NCBI RefSeq assembly: GCF_001428405.1
Contig: NZ_LMSL01000018.1
Location: forward strand, 65,135 to 129,134
Length of the DNA: 64,000 bases
Direction: 5' to 3'
From: Frateuria sp. Soil773
GTDB lineage: Bacteria > Pseudomonadota > Gammaproteobacteria > Xanthomonadales > Rhodanobacteraceae
The notes below the pieces were generated by a model. That model was given only the letters and a program-made list of their open reading frames with translations. It was not told the origin of the DNA and did not search any database. Below are positions 45,770 through 56,142 of this stretch, in pieces. Numbering within the stretch: the first letter of the stretch is position 1; each line of letters begins with the position of its first letter. Position numbers and translations under genes: made by a program.

Positions 45770-46020
45770 CTACAAACGGCCAGAAGCGATCCTTCTCGGC
45801 CTACCTGCTCGGGGATTCAGCTCCGCATTTGGCTCGCCGGACAGCACCTTGGTTTAGATCTTTGTGCCCAAACCGTTTCTGCGTCGCTGGCAGATACCGC
45901 CGGCGAATCTCGTCGCCTTTCATGAGACCGATCCACTGCAAGGGGTGCCGGTCCATCCTGACGACCTGCGATGAATGCCATGGCAGGCCTAGAATGAGCG
46001 CTTATGTCCAGCGAGCCTGA
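45766..46020 (+). CDS. Possible small zinc-ribbon protein between integrase and STAND gene
   Basis: 84 codons; the ATG overlaps the integrase stop (ATGA) and the end overlaps the next gene start by 17 nt, so it bridges two genes. The C-terminal part has HCKGCRSILTTCDECHG, a CXXC-X6-CXXC pattern like a zinc ribbon. The rest is Arg/Ser-rich. It could be a real small regulator or a chance ORF in the leader of the STAND gene. Function unknown. Confidence 0.35.
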   Translation: MTTNGQKRSFSAYLLGDSAPHLARRTAPWFRSLCPNRFCVAGRYRRRISSPFMRPIHCKGCRSILTTCDECHGRPRMSAYVQRA

Positions 46021-49000
46021 TACCGACCGGTCCCCTGCTCCGCTCCGCGTCACGAGCGGAGCGGGATTCGACTTCGAAGATCGCGTCAACGCGTGGCTGC
46101 TCATGAAGATGCTGGTGGGCGAGCCCGTCACCGCCATCGGCGGTCGTGGCACCCGGGTCCAGGCGCAGGTCGCCACACTGGGTTGGATCATCGACGATCT
46201 GTTGGTCACCAGCCGGCAACACGACGGGTCCGTTCGGAAGCTGGCCATCTCCTGCAAGGGCAATGTCCAAGTGTCCGGGGCCGCCTTGCCCGCCAGCTTT
46301 GTGTCGGCTGCCTGGGCGCAGTGGCTCCACCCCGACAATCCGCTCTCCGCGTCCAAGGATGATCTGGCCCTGATCACGGCGGCTAGGCATGCCGAGTTCG
46401 ATGCCACCTGGCGCGAGATCAAGCATGCCTGCGACGACGCGGATTCGGCCTTGGGTCTGTCGCGAATTCGCGCCAACGCAAAGCAATCGCGGTTATTCGA
46501 TAGCGTGCGTACCAAGGCGTCCGGCGAGCAAGCCTCAGAGGCCGAAACGCGCGAGCTGATCCAGCGTTTGCACGTGCTTCCCATTGAACTGCATGCCGCC
46601 GATGCCTTGCGCGAGAACGAAGCCATTGCGCAGTGCCGTCGGCTGTTGGTGAGCGTTGATCTGGCCGAGGCCGAGGCGTTATGGGAGCAACTGCTTGCCA
46701 TGGCCAAGAAGGCCCGTCTCGAGCGAGGCACCATCGAGCTGCTCGACGCGTGGGCGCAACTGCGTGTTCGCTTCGCGCTGCGCGATCACCCCGATTACCA
46801 ATCGGATTGGACGATCCTGGCGGGATACTCCACCGACCAGCGCTCGCGCATTGAGGTCGAGCTGCCAAATGGTCACAGCCTGGCACGCACGGAAGTCTCA
46901 ACGAAGCTACTCGAGACTGTTCGAGCAGAGGTTGTGTCCGTCGTCGTAGGCGAGTCGGGCAGCGGCAAATCGGCCTTGGTCAAACGCGTGCTCGATGCCC
47001 ATTTGCCCACGGCCGCGCAGCTGTGGCTCGGACCCGAGGAGACGGCCATTATGTTGTCAGCTGCCCGGCGCGGCACGGCAGGACTACGCCACGACCTGTC
47101 TGAGCTCATGCGCGGCACGCGCGCACGTCAAAGCGTGCTGGTGCTGGACTCGATTGAGCGCTTGGATCCCGCACTCCTCGCCGTGTTGAGGGCGTTGCTG
47201 TCGGGAATGTCATCGCAGTCCGCCGACGATATTGTCCCTTGGCGCCTCGTGGTGACCACGCAACATCAGGGGCTGGCGCTAGCGAGTGCTATCTCGACCC
47301 AAGGCCATGGCGTAGTCGAGGTCGGCCCGCTATCGGCTTCGGAGGTCAAGGAGGCCGTCGCGGCTTCGCCGGCGTTGAAGTGGCTGACCAGCCACGATTC
47401 CACCATTGAGGCGCTAACCAGCTTGAAGGCGTTGGCTTGGGTCTTGGGCGCCGGCCTGACCGCCCCCGCGACAACCCTGGCATCTCACCTCGACGTCGTC
47501 GATGCGCTTTGGAAGTTCTGGACGCAAGGCAACCTCGCTGCCCACGCACTGCTCACGCAGTTGGGCGAGCGCGATGCCGGCCCGAACCGCAGTGTCCCGA
47601 TCTCGACCCTCGACGCCGGTCAGCTACAGGCGTTCCAGGCAAGCCGCACGACCCTACCTTTGCGGGTTGATGCGAACACCAACCACCTGCGTTTTGAACA
47701 CGACCTGGCAGCCGATTGGGCTCGATTCCAGCATCTGAAAGAGCTGTCGAACGACCCTCAAACGTGGGCGGCGCTCGCGTCGAACCCGTGGTGGACCAAC
47801 GCGCTGTGCTTGTTGGGGCAGCAGCTGTTGCGACGCCCTCCCGGGGAAGGCGATGCGTGGCTGGAAGCCTTCGACGTCGACTCCCCGCAGGCGGGGCTGG
47901 TGCAAGGCATCCTGTTCGATGCGATTTGCCAGGACCCGCAAGCACTGATTTTCCTGACGCTGCGAGTGAACTGGTTGCTGGATAACCGCGGCCGTCGCCT
48001 GAATCAGCTGCTCAACCGCTTCCTGCACCTTGCCACCGTGCCGACGCAGCCTATCCAGGCCACGGGCGGCGTGCTTGAGCTGTACGCTGAAGCACACCGG
48101 CGCACCATCGTGATCGGTCGGTGGGTGCCCATGCTGCAGTTTGTCTTGGCACAGAAAGAAAGGCTCGCCGATCTGCTTTCGTCCCCGCTCGCGCGGCTCA
48201 CACACAGCTGGCTGATGCAGACACCTCTCACGATCGGGGAGAGTCAGCCCACGCCCTTCCGACGCGAACTGGCTGAACTCGCGTTGGCCGTCGTGCGGAC
48301 AATTCAGGTCCACAAGGGCGTGGGCGACATGCTGATCGACCTGGAACCTGATTTTTTCGCCGCGGCGCTCGCAGGCGCGCCCGATTGTCCAACCGCCGTG
48401 ACGGAGTTGGCATTGGAGTTATGTGGGCGACAGTCACGCAATGCCACGACGGCGACCCGAATCCAACAACTCCGATCGGAGAGGCAGGCGCAACACGAGC
48501 GACGGCTGGCAGCCGACCCCGCGCTGCGCGCACGTCAGGACGCCGCGCGCCAAATGGGAAAGGTGATCGGCCTCGATCGCGAGAAGCTACCGCCCTGGCC
48601 AATCGGCGCCAAGCATCCGGTCGATCGGGATTTTCGAAAGGCCTGTTTCAAGAACGGCATCCTTGAGCCGTTGATGCGCGCCGACCCCGCCACGGCGGCG
48701 GAGGTGTTGCTGGCATTGATAGTCGACGACACGCCGGAGCGCGACTTCGATGCACGCCGTCGCCCCCATCGAGAACGCCTGGGTCTGGCCTACCCGGAGG
48801 ATCCGTTTCCGTCGATCTTCTGGAAAAGTCCCTTCTGGCCCTTTCTTCAGATTGCGCCGGACTACGCCATCCCGGCGCTGCTGCAATTGGTCGCGTTCTG
48901 CACTGCTCGGTGGGCCGAAGGTGAGCACGGATCGAAAAAGCCCGGCTTGGACATTTGCGTGTCTGGAGCCACGCGTCGGTTCGAGGGCGGTCCGGATGTC

Positions 49001-51178
49001 TTGGCGTGGTCGCAGAATGTGGATTCGCAAACGGCCAATCTCCATAGTGCTCTCGATAGCCTCGAGCGATGGATGGTGATGCGGGTCGATGCGGGCTTGG
49101 ATGTCGCGCCCATGGCGTCGCAACTGCTAGCGGCATCCCATTCCATGGCAATCATCGGAGTGCTTCTCAACGTCGGCAAGCACACGCCGGCTTTGTTCAA
49201 TGGTCCCCTTTCGTCACTGTTGTCGAAGGCCCAGCTCTACGCCTGGGACAGTTTTCGCGTGGAGCACGTCGACCAGAACTTCACCATCAATCTTGCGTCC
49301 TCTGGCGAACAGTTGTTCGAGCTGGCGAAACAGTGGGTATTGGCCCCGCATCGGCGGATTGGGCTGCTTGAAGTTGCCATCGAGCTCATCGCTTCCACGC
49401 CCGCCTTGGCGGACGACGTTCGCACATGGACGGCGATGTGGTCGACGCCGGATGACACCAAGGCCGCCTTGGAGCGACGGATTCTCATCGCCCAGCTCGA
49501 TTCCGCAAATTATCGGCGTGGGCACCAAGACCAGCTCCAGTTTGTGGCGCCCAGCGAGTTGGTGAACGAGGTGCAGGCGTGGGAAGAAACACATGCACCA
49601 TCGCGCAGGCAGCTCACCGCGCCGTATCAATGCCAGCAGTTGCTCGACGCGGGCCAGCCGATCAGCTTCGTACAGGCGGCCGCCCTCTACGAGGCCCTGG
49701 AAATTGCGGCGAACGACGAAGCGTGGGTGAAACAGCGCTGCGAACGCGCCGTTGCGGCCACTCTCACGATGCTGGCGCCCGACTGGTTGACAGAAAACGC
49801 GTCGGCGCAAGAGAGGATCTCGAAAACTTTCGATGTCGCGCTCGCGTCGCTTCCTAGCACGGCGGAGGGACTGCGCGAGGCGCGATTCCCGACCACGCAC
49901 ACCGGGATGGATTTCGTCGCAATGGCGCTGACCCGGAAGTGGGTTCAAGCACCGGACCGCGAGGCAGAGTTGCGCGTAGTGCGCTTGCTCACCAGCGGCG
50001 ATCGCCTGGCAGCCCAGAGCGTGGTGGCGGAGGCGTATCGCAACCACCAGGTACTGGGTGAGCGCTGGTGGCGCTTGCTGCATGTCGGGTTGCTTTGGTC
50101 GGGCCTGAACATGTTGGGTCCCCGCTATGGGGATGAAGATTTCGTCGGATGCGTGTGGACGACATGGTGGCGGCGACTGCGCAAGTTCTCCTTGAGCGTC
50201 ACCTGTACGCCCGATCGCCTCGACGTGGTTCGCATGGATGCCGGGTGCGCCCGAATAATGTATCGGCGCCAGCTGCGGGTCCACCAGGCCGACTCCTCGC
50301 GACGGCATCCTGACTTCTTGGCGGGAGCGTGCTTGGACACGCAATTGCTGGACGACCTGTTCGCGTGGCTGCTGCGCGGCGTGGGAACGGAAGACGCGGA
50401 CATCGACCGTGCGCTGCTCTTGCGTTTCTGGCAGCTGGAAATCGCGCACGCGCGCGAGCGTGGACGCGACAAGGATGGCGAGCTGCACCTATCCGGGCAG
50501 TTCGCCTATCACGTATTGGAAAGGTTGGCGGCCTTAGCGATCAGCGAGCCGCAGGATCTCGCCCAGCGTGTCTGGAAGCGGGTGTTGGAACTGGGTCCGG
50601 CGGGGCATATTGCCATTCGCCATTTCGTGCGAACGCTGTTCGTGGCGCTGTCCAAAGGAGCGGACCCGCAGCGATTCGAAGCACTTTGGCATGCACTGGG
50701 CAACTACGCCTTGGCCGCCAATTGGAACCTACCCGGGTTGTGGTTTCACGGCGAGGAAATGCGGCGGTTGATCTTGGGCTTCGGCAGTGAATGGGCCTTG
50801 GACAACTTGCCTGCCGGTGCCGCATTGCGGATGAAAACCACTTTGGAGTCATGGGCCAAGACTCACCTTCAGCGCGAAGACAATCTCGCCGCGCTATGCG
50901 TTTTTCTCGCGTCGCCGTTCGGGTCCCCGCTACGCCTGGATGGCCTGCTGTGGATCCAGGCAACGCTCAAAACGACCGAGGCCGCTTTCGGGTTCCATCG
51001 TGATAGCAGCGGCGACGCGCTGATTCAGCTCATCGTTACAGTGCTTCAACACGACGTGGCCGCAGTGCGCAAACAACCGGACGTGCGCAAGGCATTGATA
51101 GAGATCGCTGCTGCGCTGGCTTCCACCGGACGCCAAGATGCTCTCGCCATCCAGGATCGGCTACGCGCCCTGGACTAG
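46004..51178 (+). CDS. Giant nuclease-STAND NTPase protein (Avs-like), 1724 aa
   Basis: The N-terminal about 170 residues look like a PD-(D/E)XK-fold domain: FDFEDRVNAWLLMKML with Glu25, GWIIDDLLVT with Asp64/Asp65 and LAISCKGN with Lys85. The usual acidic residue of the E-X-K motif is Ser83 here, so cleavage activity is uncertain. A STAND-type NTPase follows: Walker A GESGSGKSALVKR (316-328) and Walker B SVLVLDSIERLD (about 377-388). The remaining about 1200 residues are helical without clear motifs and would be the sensor. No membrane segment is seen. The layout matches Avs-type antiviral sensors. It converges on a second protein of the same plan. Confidence 0.75.
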   Translation: MSSEPDTDRSPAPLRVTSGAGFDFEDRVNAWLLMKMLVGEPVTAIGGRGTRVQAQVATLGWIIDDLLVTSRQHDGSVRKLAISCKGNVQVSGAALPASFVSAAWAQWLHPDNPLSASKDDLALITAARHAEFDATWREIKHACDDADSALGLSRIRANAKQSRLFDSVRTKASGEQASEAETRELIQRLHVLPIELHAADALRENEAIAQCRRLLVSVDLAEAEALWEQLLAMAKKARLERGTIELLDAWAQLRVRFALRDHPDYQSDWTILAGYSTDQRSRIEVELPNGHSLARTEVSTKLLETVRAEVVSVVVGESGSGKSALVKRVLDAHLPTAAQLWLGPEETAIMLSAARRGTAGLRHDLSELMRGTRARQSVLVLDSIERLDPALLAVLRALLSGMSSQSADDIVPWRLVVTTQHQGLALASAISTQGHGVVEVGPLSASEVKEAVAASPALKWLTSHDSTIEALTSLKALAWVLGAGLTAPATTLASHLDVVDALWKFWTQGNLAAHALLTQLGERDAGPNRSVPISTLDAGQLQAFQASRTTLPLRVDANTNHLRFEHDLAADWARFQHLKELSNDPQTWAALASNPWWTNALCLLGQQLLRRPPGEGDAWLEAFDVDSPQAGLVQGILFDAICQDPQALIFLTLRVNWLLDNRGRRLNQLLNRFLHLATVPTQPIQATGGVLELYAEAHRRTIVIGRWVPMLQFVLAQKERLADLLSSPLARLTHSWLMQTPLTIGESQPTPFRRELAELALAVVRTIQVHKGVGDMLIDLEPDFFAAALAGAPDCPTAVTELALELCGRQSRNATTATRIQQLRSERQAQHERRLAADPALRARQDAARQMGKVIGLDREKLPPWPIGAKHPVDRDFRKACFKNGILEPLMRADPATAAEVLLALIVDDTPERDFDARRRPHRERLGLAYPEDPFPSIFWKSPFWPFLQIAPDYAIPALLQLVAFCTARWAEGEHGSKKPGLDICVSGATRRFEGGPDVLAWSQNVDSQTANLHSALDSLERWMVMRVDAGLDVAPMASQLLAASHSMAIIGVLLNVGKHTPALFNGPLSSLLSKAQLYAWDSFRVEHVDQNFTINLASSGEQLFELAKQWVLAPHRRIGLLEVAIELIASTPALADDVRTWTAMWSTPDDTKAALERRILIAQLDSANYRRGHQDQLQFVAPSELVNEVQAWEETHAPSRRQLTAPYQCQQLLDAGQPISFVQAAALYEALEIAANDEAWVKQRCERAVAATLTMLAPDWLTENASAQERISKTFDVALASLPSTAEGLREARFPTTHTGMDFVAMALTRKWVQAPDREAELRVVRLLTSGDRLAAQSVVAEAYRNHQVLGERWWRLLHVGLLWSGLNMLGPRYGDEDFVGCVWTTWWRRLRKFSLSVTCTPDRLDVVRMDAGCARIMYRRQLRVHQADSSRRHPDFLAGACLDTQLLDDLFAWLLRGVGTEDADIDRALLLRFWQLEIAHARERGRDKDGELHLSGQFAYHVLERLAALAISEPQDLAQRVWKRVLELGPAGHIAIRHFVRTLFVALSKGADPQRFEALWHALGNYALAANWNLPGLWFHGEEMRRLILGFGSEWALDNLPAGAALRMKTTLESWAKTHLQREDNLAALCVFLASPFGSPLRLDGLLWIQATLKTTEAAFGFHRDSSGDALIQLIVTVLQHDVAAVRKQPDVRKALIEIAAALASTGRQDALAIQDRLRALD

Positions 51179-51495
51179 TGCTCTCGACACGGTCGCGAAG
51201 CCGGAGACTACCGTGACACGTACTGCGGTGAGTGGCTTGAGAAAACGGAGTGCCGAGAGATCGATACTCGTGCCTGTGACCACTCGAGGTCGGTTCGTAG
51301 TGAATCGGTAAGCCTCGGCGTCTAACAACAGATTGCTCGAAGCGACGCCTCGCAGCCTGCCGGTGGACATCTCGCCGGGCGTGGTCGGGCCCCAGCACAG
51401 AATCGCCCGCGCAGACGCCGATGCAGGCATCAGCGTCCTACCCTGCCCACACATCGCCTGCGCAAAGCAGGATTCCCGACCAATCCGCCGGGGGG
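51179..51495. other. Gap between the two convergent giant genes
   Basis: 317 nt with no convincing ORF, tRNA-like fold or strong terminator. Short palindromic pieces occur (for example AGTGCCGAGAGATCGATACT) but no stem with a T-run. Transcription from either side may run into the other gene. Confidence 0.5.
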
Positions 51496-54400
51496 CTACT
51501 CGCGCCACGGCCACACCATGTCTTCGGTGCTTCGACGCAAGAAGCTTCGCTGCAAGGACAAGCTCGATTTGTCGGCGCCGTGCTTCCAGCGCAGCCGGTT
51601 CGCGCGCCAATGCCGGTACTTCGCCGTCCGCAGATCCTCCCTGATCCCGACCGACTCCGCCTCGCGACGCATCCATGTTAGGGCCCGCCGATCGGCACAC
51701 TGTTCGAACAAGACCCACGCGGCAAAGGCGTCCTCCAAGTTCTCCAACCGCCAGTACTCGCGCCACCAATGGTGGGCGCATGCCTCCAGATACCGCAATC
51801 GCGCCGCTCTCCACCGCACCTCCTGGGCCCAGGAGCGCGATTGGCCCTCAGTCCACGCGTCTGCCACAGGCAGCACGTTGTCCGCGACGAAACCATGCAG
51901 AATCTGCGCCCGCTGCTGTCGCCAAGGCACATCCGAGGCCAGGTCACGTGCGATCACCGACTCCAGCCACGCGTTGCCGCCGTTGAGTTGCGCTGCCAAT
52001 GCCACGTCGTACAGCTGTGCATCCGTGTTGGTACGCTCCAGGTCGAGCAAGGCATCGCGCGCCGCGAGCACATCGGTCGAGGCTGGCGCCCGGAACAGGA
52101 TGTGCCACAGTTCCAGCAGCTTTCCCTCGCCGGTCACGCGCGTGCGCATGGCCGCACTCAATGCACGCCACAGGCTGACACCCCGTGCCGGCTGGTCGCT
52201 GAGCAACGCTTCGACGATCGCCAGGAACAGGCCTTCGGCCAGCTGGACGCGCCGCACGAATTCGGTGCTCAAGCTCTCATGTCCCTCGATCCAGCGGGCT
52301 AAGGTTTCCGGCCCGTGCTGCAAGATGGCTTGGCCGTCCTCGCGCGTGACGACTTCCAGGTACAGGCTGGCGCCTTCCTTGCGTGCCTTGGCGATGCGCG
52401 TACGTGCTGTCTCGCTCGCACGTTTTTGCGCCTCCATCTGTGCCTTTTCATCAAAGGCATGCTTCATCGCCTCGACCGAGTCGGGGTCCTCTGGCGGCAA
52501 GGGGCGCGTCGAGTACCACGGCGGCCGGTTTGACGCGTCTGTGCGCTCGATGGACAACTGGGCACCGGGGTCGGGTGCCTCGCGCGGACCGCCGGTGAGA
52601 ATCGCATCAAGCCGCTCCAAGGCGACGCGGGCTTCGGTGGCATCGTTGCCGCGCATCCGCACAGCCTCGAGCAGGCGCCACGGCGCCAGGCGTCCGGCGA
52701 CTTGCTCGAACGGTTGCCCGCGGGTGGCCTCCATCAACGCCCCGGAGGCGGCGTGCGCCGCCAAGGTATCGGCGTCCAGTGAGAAACTCCAGCCGATCCG
52801 GTCCAGATGCAGGCCCAGTCGGCGCGGGTCGGCCGCCGCAAGCGCCATGAACGCCAGGCGCACATCGATCTCGTCCGGGGAGCTCGCTTTCTCCAGCAAC
52901 CAGTTCCATGCAGTATCGCTCAGCGTCGGTGGCTGGGTGATGAGTAGGACCAACACGTTCTGCTGCTGCTTGGGCGACCCGAACCGGAATTGTTCGATTA
53001 GCTGGTCGACCTGGGCGCTGTTCATCGGCAGCAGGTCATCGGTGATGGTCGTCGGTATCCCCAACAAGTCGGCGTCCACGACCAGCTGGGCCTGGGCCAG
53101 GGCGTCGAGTGGCGCCAGTTCGGTCATTAGCAGCTGCGTCGCCACATGGGACTCGTCGCCCTCTCGGGCATCGCGACCGGCCGTTCGTAACGTGCGCGCC
53201 GCGGCCACTTGCTCGGGACCATGCAACAGCAGCGCATCGGTTTGGTGCCAAGCGCGCGCGGCGCGGGCTCCCATCGTTGTTGGCGCCGCAGAGGCGAGCT
53301 TTCGGTGCAGTTCTGCGAGCAGGTGCGGCGCACAGCGCGCCAACACCGCCTGCAGTTCGTCGAAGGTGTGGTCTTCGCGCGTCGCGTAGCGTCCAGCGCG
53401 CATCTTGTCCACCGGGAAATCGCGAAACGCGTCGGCGACCTCTAGACAAAAAGCATCCGGTGGCACGAACGTTGGGTCGAACCACACGTCTTCGCACCGG
53501 TGCAGGCGCACGTGCAGCGGCAGCATCTCATCGAGCAACACCGCCGGCACGTGCCGGCGCTCCAGGCGGAAGAACAAGCTGCGTCCCGGATCCGGCAGGT
53601 AGTGCTCCTCGTAGATGAAGGAGCGACCCATCGTGACGTCGAGCGCGGCCGCGGCCTCGTTATCAGCTTGCCGCCCCGACACGTACAGCAACAGTTCGGC
53701 CGCGCGCCGCGCCAGCTGTGGGTGCACCCCCGCTTCGGGGGTTCGACGGGCCATCTCCTCCGCCGCGGCGCGCACGCTAGCCGCCACATCATCGGGGTCG
53801 ACCGGATTGAGCAGGTAGACCCAACGCAGTTGATCCCAGGCTTTATGGATCGAGCCGACCGCCGCACCGATCGCGGCCAGGCGCAGCGCAGGCACCGTCT
53901 CGACCAGCGGGTAGCGCTCGAGTAGTGCCGGGAGATGGTCCGTCCACTGCCCTTCGTCCCGGTCGACCAGCACCACCTGCTCACCCAACAACGTACGCGT
54001 GCCGGATTCATCGACACCCAAGCGCTCGATCCATCGCTTGCGCCGATGGGCCTCGGCGTCAGGTTCGGCTTTGGCGCGCATCTCCACGTCACGCGAGATG
54101 CGGCGCAGCCATTCCTCGGCGCGAAAGAAGATGCGCGAGCGCACCAACGTGTTCGTGCGATCGATACCGCGCAACGCCTCCACTGCCGTATGTCGACTGG
54201 CGGCATGGGTGTAGCGGTGCGACAGCTCGATCGCATCCAGCAAGGCGTCGGGCATTTCCGCCGCCAAGGCCTGCACCTCCGCCTGGTGGTTGTCGGCAAA
54301 ATTCTGGGTTTGCAACCACGCCGCCGTGAGCACGCCCAGCAGCGGCCGGGGCGGCCCGGACTCCAGCGCGATCGACACGGCCGCGCGCAGGATTTCCGGG

Positions 54401-56142
54401 CGCTGATCCATGCCACTGATGGGATCGAGCCACTGCTCGAGTGCGGACTCGAGTGCCTCCCGAGTGGCGTTCGGCTCGGCGGACAGCAGGTGTACCGCGG
54501 TGGCACCCAGTGCGTGGTTCACCAGCGAAGGGGTCAATTCCAACGTGCCGTCGGCCAGCCGCGTGAAGAAAGTCGAATCGGCCAGCTCGCTCAGGCGTTG
54601 GTAATTTTCCGCCGGCGCGCTGTCCAGGCGCCCGGTCGCGTCGCTGAGCGCCTTGAGTGAATAGGAGCGAATACCCTCTTGGATGCCGGCGGCGGCAGCG
54701 CGCAGCCATTCGGCCCATTCGGGCGCCGAGAAGGCCTTGTTCGCCGAGGCACTGGCGGTGTCGCGCCCGTACTCCCACAGCAGGCGATGCAAGGTTACGG
54801 CGCCCGCGTCAACGAGACGCTCCCGGAAGCGGATCACTAGGTCGAACAATCGGGGGATTCGCGCCGTGGTGATCAGGTCCGGGGGCAGGGCCGTCCGATC
54901 CAACCCGTTCAGCGCCAACATCTGGTCGAATTCGCCGCTAGGCTTGAGGTCGTAGCCATCAACCTCGATGAGCACCGCGCGATCGACCAGCGACGCCAGG
55001 CACCGCAGTTTTATCTCGAAATGAAGGCTGCGCGTGGTCGTGATGACGCGTACGCGTCCGACGAACTCCGTGCCCTGCAGCACCTTCAAGAGGCCATCCC
55101 AGTGAGCCTGCGGCTGCTGGCTCATGCCGTCGAGCACCACCAACAGGACGGGACCCTCACCCGCCGGGCGCAGCAGCATGCGATCTAGGCGAGACCGCCA
55201 GTGCGCGGCATCGCGCACCTGCATTACCTCGTGCAGGCGTTCGGCGAGGAACGATTTCACCTCATGCACCGATCCCAGGTCCCGCCCGCCCACTGCCGAG
55301 GCAGGCACGAGCAAGGTGGTTGGCAACTGGTCCGCGCGTTCGATCAACCAATCGGTCACCGCCCAGGTCTTGCCCACGCCGAACAGGCCAGTGACGCACG
55401 CCGGCGAGGCGGTCGCGGCATGGGCGCGCCACCACTCGTCCAGCTGGCGCAGCACCTGGGCGCGGTGGATATGTCGCTTGGCGCCTCCAGAGACGACTTG
55501 GCCGAAGTGCGCCTGGGATTGCCGCGGGTCGCCCCAGATCGAGCGCAGTCGCGCGAGCGATTTCTGGCGCACGATCGTCGCGCCGATGTGCCAGGCGGCC
55601 AGGTCGCGACGCAGACGATCGATACCTGTTCCCAAGTGCGGCTGCAGGCGCGCCGCCAAGTCGCCAGCGTGAGCGTCCAGCAATTTACCGACCAGTGCCG
55701 GATTGGAGGCTAGCAATGCCGCCAAGGCCGGTTCGCCCTCGTGGGATTTCCAGTCGACGATGAGCACCGCGATACCATGCGCGTTGCCGTGCTTGTGCAG
55801 TTGGCGCTCGAGCTGCTCGTCGGCCTCTCGGGTGGCGGCCAGTATCCACGCTTCCAGCGCTGGATCGGCGTCGAACGCCTGATCCATCGAACCCAGCAAC
55901 ATGCGGTCGTTGAGCGTGGAATCGTCGCGGTAGCGCTTGCACTCAATGCGCAAGAAGCGTCCCTGGCGCCCCACGGTGCCGGCGTCAGCGCCGTGCTGGA
56001 ACCCCGACTTGGCCACGGCAACCGATACACCGATCAATTCGCCAATCAGCGCGGCGGTCAAGTTTTCCAAGCGGGTCGGCGGGTCAATTGCCTGCACCAG
56101 CGCCTTGAGCTGATCGAGGTCTACGGTATGCCCTGCTGCCAT
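51496..56142 (-). CDS. Giant PD-(D/E)XK nuclease-STAND NTPase protein (Avs-like), 1548 aa
   Basis: Start chosen at MAAGHTVDLDQLKALVQAID because AAGGAAAGG lies just upstream; an in-frame ATG at 56205 lacks one. The N-terminal restriction-endonuclease-like domain has LTAALIGELIGVSVAVAKSG, Asp53 (HGADAGTVG) and the canonical E67-C-K69 (RIECKRYRDD). The NTPase has Walker A GLFGVGKTWAVTDW (252-265), Walker B PVLLVVLDGMS (331-341) and a sensor-like VITTTRSLHFE. About 1100 helical residues follow. It shares its architecture, not obvious detailed sequence, with the 46004-51178 protein. Role in phage defence is inferred. Confidence 0.78.
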   Translation of the reverse strand: MAAGHTVDLDQLKALVQAIDPPTRLENLTAALIGELIGVSVAVAKSGFQHGADAGTVGRQGRFLRIECKRYRDDSTLNDRMLLGSMDQAFDADPALEAWILAATREADEQLERQLHKHGNAHGIAVLIVDWKSHEGEPALAALLASNPALVGKLLDAHAGDLAARLQPHLGTGIDRLRRDLAAWHIGATIVRQKSLARLRSIWGDPRQSQAHFGQVVSGGAKRHIHRAQVLRQLDEWWRAHAATASPACVTGLFGVGKTWAVTDWLIERADQLPTTLLVPASAVGGRDLGSVHEVKSFLAERLHEVMQVRDAAHWRSRLDRMLLRPAGEGPVLLVVLDGMSQQPQAHWDGLLKVLQGTEFVGRVRVITTTRSLHFEIKLRCLASLVDRAVLIEVDGYDLKPSGEFDQMLALNGLDRTALPPDLITTARIPRLFDLVIRFRERLVDAGAVTLHRLLWEYGRDTASASANKAFSAPEWAEWLRAAAAGIQEGIRSYSLKALSDATGRLDSAPAENYQRLSELADSTFFTRLADGTLELTPSLVNHALGATAVHLLSAEPNATREALESALEQWLDPISGMDQRPEILRAAVSIALESGPPRPLLGVLTAAWLQTQNFADNHQAEVQALAAEMPDALLDAIELSHRYTHAASRHTAVEALRGIDRTNTLVRSRIFFRAEEWLRRISRDVEMRAKAEPDAEAHRRKRWIERLGVDESGTRTLLGEQVVLVDRDEGQWTDHLPALLERYPLVETVPALRLAAIGAAVGSIHKAWDQLRWVYLLNPVDPDDVAASVRAAAEEMARRTPEAGVHPQLARRAAELLLYVSGRQADNEAAAALDVTMGRSFIYEEHYLPDPGRSLFFRLERRHVPAVLLDEMLPLHVRLHRCEDVWFDPTFVPPDAFCLEVADAFRDFPVDKMRAGRYATREDHTFDELQAVLARCAPHLLAELHRKLASAAPTTMGARAARAWHQTDALLLHGPEQVAAARTLRTAGRDAREGDESHVATQLLMTELAPLDALAQAQLVVDADLLGIPTTITDDLLPMNSAQVDQLIEQFRFGSPKQQQNVLVLLITQPPTLSDTAWNWLLEKASSPDEIDVRLAFMALAAADPRRLGLHLDRIGWSFSLDADTLAAHAASGALMEATRGQPFEQVAGRLAPWRLLEAVRMRGNDATEARVALERLDAILTGGPREAPDPGAQLSIERTDASNRPPWYSTRPLPPEDPDSVEAMKHAFDEKAQMEAQKRASETARTRIAKARKEGASLYLEVVTREDGQAILQHGPETLARWIEGHESLSTEFVRRVQLAEGLFLAIVEALLSDQPARGVSLWRALSAAMRTRVTGEGKLLELWHILFRAPASTDVLAARDALLDLERTNTDAQLYDVALAAQLNGGNAWLESVIARDLASDVPWRQQRAQILHGFVADNVLPVADAWTEGQSRSWAQEVRWRAARLRYLEACAHHWWREYWRLENLEDAFAAWVLFEQCADRRALTWMRREAESVGIREDLRTAKYRHWRANRLRWKHGADKSSLSLQRSFLRRSTEDMVWPWRE

